From NCBI GenBank assembly GCA_006386115.1, contig VFIW01000015.1, positions 248,001 through 312,000 of the forward strand: DNA of 64,000 bases, given 5' to 3'. A program made the position numbers and the translations under genes. Of this stretch, positions 57,064 through 64,000 are shown one piece after another (within the stretch, counting starts at the first letter, position 1; each line of letters begins with the position of its first letter). The notes beneath the pieces were generated by a model, which ran no database searches, was not told the DNA's origin, and was given only the letters and a program-made list of their open reading frames with translations. Origin of the DNA: Globisporangium splendens. Its lineage: Eukaryota > Oomycota > Peronosporomycetes > Pythiales > Pythiaceae.

Positions 57064-60000
57064 TTATTCGCCTTCACATTGACGTCGAATGATCTGGAGG
57101 AGAAGCTCTTTTGCTTCGGAGGTCTCAAAGGAGAAAGATCGTTTCTCTATCAAACACACACGAAGTATGGCAATGAGCATCAACAAATCGTACAATGGAG
57201 CATACGGGATGCATTACCTTCGTGTCCCGTGGACGTCACGCCGAATACATGGAACACAAACGTTTTCTCATCCCTTTTGTTCACGATAGCCTCGACGCGC
57301 TCGAACTGCCGCCACAACAGAACAATGCTTATGGTTAGTCAACGTGCCATCGTCAACATTTTCTCAGTGCCATTAGGAACGTACAATCAGCTGAAGATGG
57401 GGCTGAGCGCTCGATTCTGCATCCTCGACGCTTTTCCACAGCACAAAGCGATATGGTCGGTACGCCATAAAGTAGGGCTATCAAACACAAACGCACATAC
57501 GTAGCACACAGAAGAATTTAGCAACGCATAGCGCCTTGCAACATGCTAGTTGCAAATCTCACCTTGTAGTGGCGGTCATGCTCCCCCTTGGATGACACGG
57601 CTCCTGTCCATAACGCGTGATGCCGAAGGCGCTGGGTCTCTTCTTCTTCTCTTTCCTTTCGGTCGCGTTGCTTCTTCAGGTAGATTTCACGCTCGCTATC
57701 GTACACGTCGATCAAATCTTGGTCTGTCGGTACCGACGTGAGGAAATTCCACAGCATGTTGCGTACGTGGTTGCTCGGTGGGAGATCTTCAATGAATGCG
57801 GCGCCAAACTCCGAGAGACCAAACAGTAGGACAAGCCAGCGACCGGGGATAATCGAGAACACGATGAAGCCTAAGAGCACGACCATGAACGCGACACCCG
57901 TTTTCCACGGATGGGTCCAGTTGAGCAAGTTCTCAACGGAGGCGACCGTGCCGCACGCGTTGCCGATTTCGTTTTGCACGTTTCTCAACGTGTCTTTGAT
58001 CTTCCAGAAGGCGTCCAGAAAGTGACCTCCGATCACGTTAGAGGTTTCTTTCTCAATCAAGCTTTCACAGACAAACTCCGAGAGGTTTCGCTCTGCGTGC
58101 GAGACGATACTCGGTGTACTGTTCCTCATCTTTTGTAACAAAAGTGGTTGCTTCGGATCGTTCTCGTCCTTCATGGCACTCGTAGCTGCTGAGCATGTCT
58201 GATCTGTCGAGTTGGCGACAGGGGGACAAAACTCCACTCGTACCAACAAACGATCCTGCTCCTCCGTTTCGGGTGACTGCGTCGGGATATTCCTGGGTGA
58301 AGCTGGCATGCTTCTGGGTGACGCTGCATCTATCAATCCAGACGGTGACGTATGAAGCAGTACAAATATCTCGTGGGTTGACTGTTTCGCTTTCGACCGA
58401 GCATTGCGCAAGGGGATCGAACCACTCGCAACAATCAAATCTGGACTCTCTTTTGCTTCTCCATTCAGCGAGATGCACAAATCAAACTGAAGGATGCCAG
58501 GAAACAATCGCCACGGCGCAAGGTCGTCGCGGCCGGCAAAGTTCTTTCGGCAGGCTTGCGGAATCGGGAAGTAGAATGCATGGTGATCGATTCCACACGT
58601 ATCAGACAACTGATCAATAGCGGGGTTCTCGACATTTTCTACTGGTAGCGTTTCGGGCGGGAATACTCGGTACGACACACAGCGCTCGCATTCGCATACC
58701 AGTGGATTGTGACGCCATGAGATGTTGAAGTTTCGAAAAGGATATTCTTTCCGCTGTTTGGTGATAAACTGGGACAGCGTCGACGAGGACGAATGAGTTG
58801 TCGCGCTATTGAGTACCGACGCGTTTCTCCACACAAGTCGCTTCGACTTATCCACTGGATGAGTCCACGCCACAATAGTCTCTTCATATCCTGAAGGGAT
58901 GAAGACCGTGTCTCCTCCTAGCCCCGTTCGTTTTTTATCGTTCGGGAGGAATTTGATTCGCACGTAAAACTTTGCCGATGCCATATCCTTCAGAACCGAC
59001 TGGGATTTCTTCAGCATCTCGTTTGTCTTTTCCGACAAAATCGCTTCATGTACTGCAACGCGAAGCTCAGCAAGTGGCCGATGAAGCTTCAGTTCGTTGA
59101 TTTGCTCCAAGTCGTAATCCGTGTATCCAATCCATCGCTTCACGAACGACCCTTCGAGACGCAGGTGCAGTTGGTAGAGCATGTACAACAATATGCTGAA
59201 CATGATGTACGCTCCCGCATACTCCAAATCCATAAACACACAGCAGTAGACGAAAAACAGCACGCAGACGGCTGACTTCTTCTTGTTTTTCCAGGAGATG
59301 ATGTTCCCATACTCCATGTCTGCCCACTGGAAGATTCGGATCACGCGACTGAATCGATCAACGGTGTTTCGGAGCGTTTCCACCGTGACATCGTTCTCCT
59401 CTCGTTTCACAAGAAGGTCTTCTTCATCCAAACGGACACGAAGCAGATCTTTCTTCGTTTCAATGTACTCAACATTCAACAACGCAAAACCAATTTTCTT
59501 CTTTTCGGCGCCCGAACTTTTCGCAGCTGATGCTGGAAGCGTTAGCACGTAGCGATTGGGATCATGCACCTCAAAGAAGTCACGGTCTGGATCATTCGCA
59601 CCGTCTTTTACATGCGTAGCTAAGCTCATGCGACGCAGAGGATTCCTCAGCTTTTTCAAAATGGGGTCAGTGCGCACAAGGCGATCTGCTTCCCGTTGCA
59701 GTAGCTGGAAAAGAGTGATCTTCATCTCACCAATGCATGCATCTGTGCTGAAATCGATGATCTCAATTCGAAACACTGAGTTGCGGTTCCGGCTTTTGAA
59801 GCATACTTTTTCGTGGTACATCGGATCCGCACTTTTCAGCACCGGACTGGTCTCGTGAACAACATCGTCGAAGATCAGCCGGCAGTATGTATCCCCTTCA
59901 AAAATGTTCTTCGCGTGGAAGTTTTTGTCTGGCTGGCATTGCTTTGTACATAAATGGAGTCCTTGGAAATTCACGAAAAGCTCACCGACCAGTCGTGACA

Positions 60001-61962
60001 CATTGTTGTTCAGCACCTTGAATATACTACCGTTCCGTTCAATCTGAACCGGGCTGCCGTCGAGCTTCGTCGTTGTAACCTTGGCAAGTTGCTTCTTCTC
60101 ACTTGGTGACGTCGAATCATTGGTATCTTCTAGGCGCTTACATTCGCATTCGGTCATGGCTTTCATAATACACGCCTTATGGACATCGACTCCACAATAT
60201 TCGCAGCGGTATCCCCAAGCACCCTTGATCACATTCACTATTACGCGGTCACCTAGCGTAGTTGAAAGGAGAACCACAAGTTAGTTAAGCATCCGAAATT
60301 ACACACCCTCTCCATGATCACAACAACTTACAAACGGCGCAGTTCGGAATCGCTAGACCGATCGATTTCAGCTGGTGGACGCGAAATTTGTGCTCGTTTC
60401 CGCTCGTATAGTTGCCTTCCAATGGAACGAACTTGATGGACAGCAGGACTTTAGGCTGACCTGTGCTTTGATTCATCATCGCGATTGGCGCCTGTACTCT
60501 CGACGAAAGCGTAAACCAACGTTTCGCTTCAACCTGCGGGTATCGAAGCAGTGGTGTCATATCCAGCAGCGTACATGCGACGAGATCATCCGAGATATAG
60601 TTGGAGTTCCATATCTCGACTTCCAGAAGGGGGATCGGCGTGATGGTGCTGTTGTACATGTGTGAGAATTGCATCGCGTTGTCGTGCATACTTTTCCAAA
60701 GCGGATTTCGACCTCCATTTTCAGCTGGCTTAGTCTGGAACGGCTCCTTCCATGGCAGTAACGACAGCTTTGCATATGGCGCTTGCGTACCCAGTAATTG
60801 CACACCAGGAAGATCCATAGCACGATGGACAGTGACATGGAACGCTCCTGGACGGTTCACTTCAGAGAGGTTCGGGGTTTCGATGATCTGTTCACGAGTT
60901 TGGATATCTGGGTAGTGCGCGAGCACGTCAGCAGCGAACTGAGCGCATCCTTGATGCGTGACGATGCCCGATTTCGTCAAGCGATGCATTCTGCCCGTGG
61001 CATCATCAGGCCATGATACATCACACATGTCGCATTTGGGTGGCGTATCCTTCGGCAACTCCTCCACCTCGCGGTTATCAAACACTGGGTCAATCTCCGG
61101 AAATCTATGCACCATTGAAGCAAAAACGCAGGTGAGCACACATCTATTGTCACCGCCAAATATCCCAAACTTTGTACCTTTCCAAGAGATCGGCTTCATC
61201 TCCTCCTTGAGGACTTTGACGATCTTCAAATGTTTTCTGGATCATCTTTATCGTCGGATTCGAATTACCGATTTTCCGCAACTTGAATCTACACGACAAG
61301 CGCAGAAAATAGCTTAATATCCCTTCGACAAGCAGCAATGGGGGCACAGTGGATCCTCAGTCAGTCACGTACAGCGCAGCGCCAATCGACGTGTTCGACT
61401 TGTTGGACCCCATTAACTCCGCATCCACTTCCAGATCGCGACACGCAAACTTTTCCAGCAGTCTGCCCAGTTCATCGCCCGTACAAATGCGGACGACATC
61501 ACGATCCGACACGAATTTCCCCATTTCATCACCTCTCGGGACCACTAAAATGCGCAACGATACAAACAACAATACAAATGTCATGCACTCGTTTTAGCAC
61601 TCGGCAATAAAAAAGCGCTATCGACGCTCTACGTACCGATCCCAGTCGCTTCGTTCATGAAATGCAGGTCGGGATTGTCCAGAATACTCAGCATATCCCA
61701 CTGGCGCAGTGCGGTCTCGAGCGACTCGTTTTTCTTCCCGCACACATTTTTCTTCTTGAACCCTTCACAGAGCCTAGTAAATCAAGCGCACACATACCAG
61801 CATTGCGCAGATCGCTATCAAATAAGCCACCGTGCCAACCATGAAAATCACACACATAACTACGCACCAGAAGGAGACCGAGTCCGGGTCGTCCGCCGTC
61901 TTGCGGCCAAAGTGCAGCGACGCTGACGCCGATGCTGCACGCACGCGCTGCCGCAGCTCCAT
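57064..61962 (-). CDS. MCTP-like multi-C2 membrane protein with C1-type zinc finger and PH-like tail
   Basis: Nine exons (61962-61868, 61773-61637, 61544-61373, 61288-61178, 61104-60332, 60252-57563, 57477-57385, 57305-57218, 57146-57064) join in phase to 1413 aa. A Cys pair (CDMCDVSW) near residue 190 precedes a C2 domain (FHVTVHRAMDLPGVQLLG) and a C1-like finger (CAVC across a splice; GYRCEYCGVDVHKAC). A second C2 (VGELFVNFQGLHLC; CRLIFDDVVHETSPVLKSAD) comes next. One membrane pair lies near 755-795, and a further C2-like segment carries a Cys pair (CECERC). A second pair near 1220-1265 (NWTHPWKTGVAFMVVLLGF) resembles the MCTP PRT_C hairpin. The end (VFHVFGVTSTGHEEKRSFSF) looks like the closing part of a PH/GRAM fold. 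MCTP proteins tether ER to other membranes and bind Ca2+/lipids. Confidence 0.8.
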
Positions 61963-62266
61963 GGATCTCTTGCTACTGCTCTCTCCTGCTCTCGCCACGC
62001 GTCCGCTGCTCGTCTAGAAGAGAAATGGCACTCGTGCAGCCTGCGATTCCCTCTCGTTCGCTTCAATCGATTGTGCTTCGCGTGTGTGATGATGACGATT
62101 ACGCTCGCGGAAACCATTTGCTGGCACGAAATGTGTGTGCGATGGGTTAAGTACGCACTCTTTGGCTGTCAAACGCGCTAAGTTCGGAGTTGAAGTTGCC
62201 GTTGCGTCAATGCAGGGTTGACCATTTGCATCCAGGATCATAGTGACGAACAGAAGCAGCTACATA
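61963..62266. promoter_or_regulatory. divergent intergenic region between the MCTP-like gene and the next gene
   Basis: 304 bp that must contain both promoters. GACCATTTGCATCC at 62220-62233 is a weak initiator candidate for the plus-strand gene. Confidence 0.35.
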
Positions 62267-63312
62267 ATGACAGCAAACGAAGGAGTAAATGACCTGCGGG
62301 TATGCGCTGAGGTGATTGAGGAGCTTGATGACAGCGAGGGGACGACGATGGGCAGTGCACCGGCGTCACCATGTTTGTGGCAAACGATGGAGCGCACGGA
62401 AGACGGCAGGAACGATTACGGTGACGACCGAAATGATGAGAGTGATGATGATGGCAATGGCCACGGCAAGAAGAACCGAGTGTCTTTGGATGCGTTCTTT
62501 CGCGGACCTTCATCTGTGCCACGAACGACCCAATCTCCACAGCCAGATGGGAGATTATCGCAAGCACGATCGGTTGTAGTGAAGGATACGTCGTTGTGCG
62601 AGCTGGATCAGTCTCCAGCGGCTTCCTCGTTATGGTCATTTCTGCCTCCTGCCTCACAACTCCCTGCTGTGCCGGCTTCGCAGTCACCATCTCCAGACGC
62701 CGTACAATCTGTGCTGCCCAAGTTTGCGCCATCTCGGTTGACTGAGACAAGTACGTACATCAAACGCGTTCATCCACACTCACGATATTTTGGCTAACAT
62801 CAGGATCATTTACACCATCTCAAGAGCTGCCAGCCAAGCCGCGAGCACTTGTGCTGTCCCCGATGTCCCAGTTGAACGTTCTCTCGCAGATTAGTGAAAT
62901 GGCAGACCTCCAGGCGACAACTCCAACACCGAAGCCTAAAATCAGCAACCAACAAGACGCAAGCTCCGAGCAGCCACACATATGGGCACCAGCATTGAAA
63001 CTCAACAACAAGAAAAGGCAAGTCGACTCCACTGCCATTTCAAAGCCATCGTTGAGCGCAAAGACCCCGCGAAGGAAAACACCTCGCCTGGCTCCACCGC
63101 ACTCCGAAGCGCTCTTGAAAGATATGCTGGACTGGGAAACATGTAGCGGTAATGAACTCATTGTCCTCTCCAAAAAAGACAGCGCTTTGAGTATTTGTTC
63201 TAACTTATGTTTCCGACTATGCGATGCAGAAGAAGACTTGTTTGGAGACTCGGACGAAGAAGAACAAGAACGATGGACTTTCGAAGATATATCAGACAGC
63301 GACTTTGAGTGA
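62267..63312 (+). CDS. unrecognised small acidic/Ser-Pro-rich protein
   Basis: Three exons are proposed (62267-62750, 62804-63148, 63230-63312), giving 303 aa. The second intron (81 nt, GTAATG...TTCTAAC...GCAG) is a multiple of three and open, so an unspliced 330-aa form is also possible; splicing is favoured by the branch site. The sequence has an acidic run (DRNDESDDDGNGHGKKNR), Pro/Ser-rich linkers (SPQPDGRLSQARS), a basic patch (KTPRRKTPRLAPP) and a very acidic end (FGDSDEEEQERW, DISDSDFE). No domain was recognised; composition suggests a nuclear, largely disordered regulator. The ATG used is the first in the frame. Confidence 0.55.
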
Positions 63313-63345
63313 TTTGGCAGCGCCTGCACAACGACACTATGTACT

Positions 63346-64000
63346 CTACTTCATCATAGACTCCGTTTCCGCGTAACCAACCCGCTTGAGAGCAGCGCGA
63401 ATGTCAATCAACACGTCTTCGTTCTCGATAGTCGCAGGCGCTCGGTAAGGTTTCGAATTGGCGATGGCCTGGATTGTGGCGCGCATGACTTTGCCCGATC
63501 GAGTTTTCGGGAGAGCAGGTACCACGGCAACAGTTTTCAAGCACACAAAGCTACCCATTTCGTTTCTCACGTCCGTGACCACTTGCTCTGTGATCTGCAG
63601 GTTGTATAAACAAAGACGGCATTAGCTCAAATGATACCACGGCAGTCATAATTTGCAGCCCTGATCTGTGGTACACACCTCTTCTTCTCGGCGCGAAATT
63701 TCGTTCTTCAGCACCAGCAAAGCAACCGGTACGTTACCCTTCATGGTATCCGTAGCTCCAAACTGCGTGGAAAAAGCAGTAGCGTATAGTTAAACATCAA
63801 GGATAATATCGTCCGAGACTAACACACTGTTTGCATACCACAGCACATTCCACGACTTCTGGAATCGACTGGATCACTTCTTCAATTGATCCGGTGCACA
63901 GCCGATGACCAGCCACATTGATCACATCGTCCGTCCGCGACATAACCTACGGCAGCGACAGCACACACGATACATTTGACAAGCAAATGAGTGAGTCATG
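63346..64000 (-). CDS. 3' end of a second ACSS3/PrpE-type acyl-CoA synthetase gene
   Basis: The last three exons are visible (63946-63839, 63762-63679, 63594-63346); the gene continues beyond the right edge, with an intron from 63947 onward. Exon lengths (108, 84, 249) and phases equal those of the last three exons of the gene at 52-55 kb. The protein is close: [40 protein letters not shown] and [20 protein letters not shown], against the other copy's [25 protein letters not shown] and IADS. The catalytic Lys motif is intact and no stop interrupts the visible part, so it should be a functional paralogue. Divergence is concentrated at the exon starts and the C-terminal tail. Confidence 0.93.

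Overview
This is a gene-dense nuclear window from an oomycete, most likely a flagellate Peronosporales-type species such as Phytophthora or a close relative. The evidence is short GT-AG introns (about 53-95 nt, often with a CTAAC-like branch site), intergenic gaps mostly under 600 bp, a candidate oomycete-type initiator (TCATTTTCC plus TCATTTT) in front of the V-ATPase B gene, remnants of tyrosine-recombinase (Crypton-like) elements, and a eukaryotic KDO transferase. The species cannot be fixed from sequence alone. Gene models were assembled by hand from splice sites, reading-frame phase and remembered family motifs; no database search was possible.

Layout, left to right. 1-9.8 kb: the 3' end of an Hrs/Vps27-like gene, a beta-mannosidase (-), a syntaxin-16/Tlg2 SNARE and a TANGO6/Rtp1-type HEAT-repeat protein. 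10-20 kb: a CAMK-like kinase with a KA1-like tail (-), an ANKRD13 protein carrying a GOLD-like insertion, a decayed duplicate of that gene's 3' end, and an Argonaute with a long RGG/GGY N-terminus and a degenerate slicer site. 20-30.5 kb: an unrecognised coiled-coil protein (-), a coiled-coil gene broken by two in-frame TAA codons, an Mpv17/PMP22 protein (-), a decayed multi-membrane-span gene, another coiled-coil gene and a decayed tyrosine-recombinase element. 30.5-42 kb: adenosine kinase, a CIMIP2/FAM166-like flagellar protein, VPS33 with one in-frame TAG (-), a second recombinase remnant, a FYVE+SYLF protein, Mediator subunit MED7 (-) and a second decayed copy of the multi-span gene. 42-64 kb: a two-RRM hnRNP-like protein, an 11-exon KDO transferase (-) divergent from V-ATPase subunit B, an SS18/GIF-type SSXT protein (-), an ACSS3/PrpE-type acyl-CoA synthetase, a SET methyltransferase, a 1413-aa MCTP-like C2/membrane protein (-), a small acidic protein, and the 3' end of a second ACSS3-type gene in inverted orientation.

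Several genes would act on endosomes, vacuole or TGN (Hrs-like, syntaxin-16, VPS33, FYVE-SYLF, V-ATPase B, beta-mannosidase, ANKRD13, MCTP). They are interleaved with unrelated housekeeping genes, so this is not an operon or an obvious cluster. I did not find a clearly new multi-gene system. The most useful leads are the Argonaute with three substituted catalytic residues, the in-frame stop in VPS33, the ANKRD13-GOLD fusion, the KDO transferase, and the inverted ACSS3 pair with matching exon structure.
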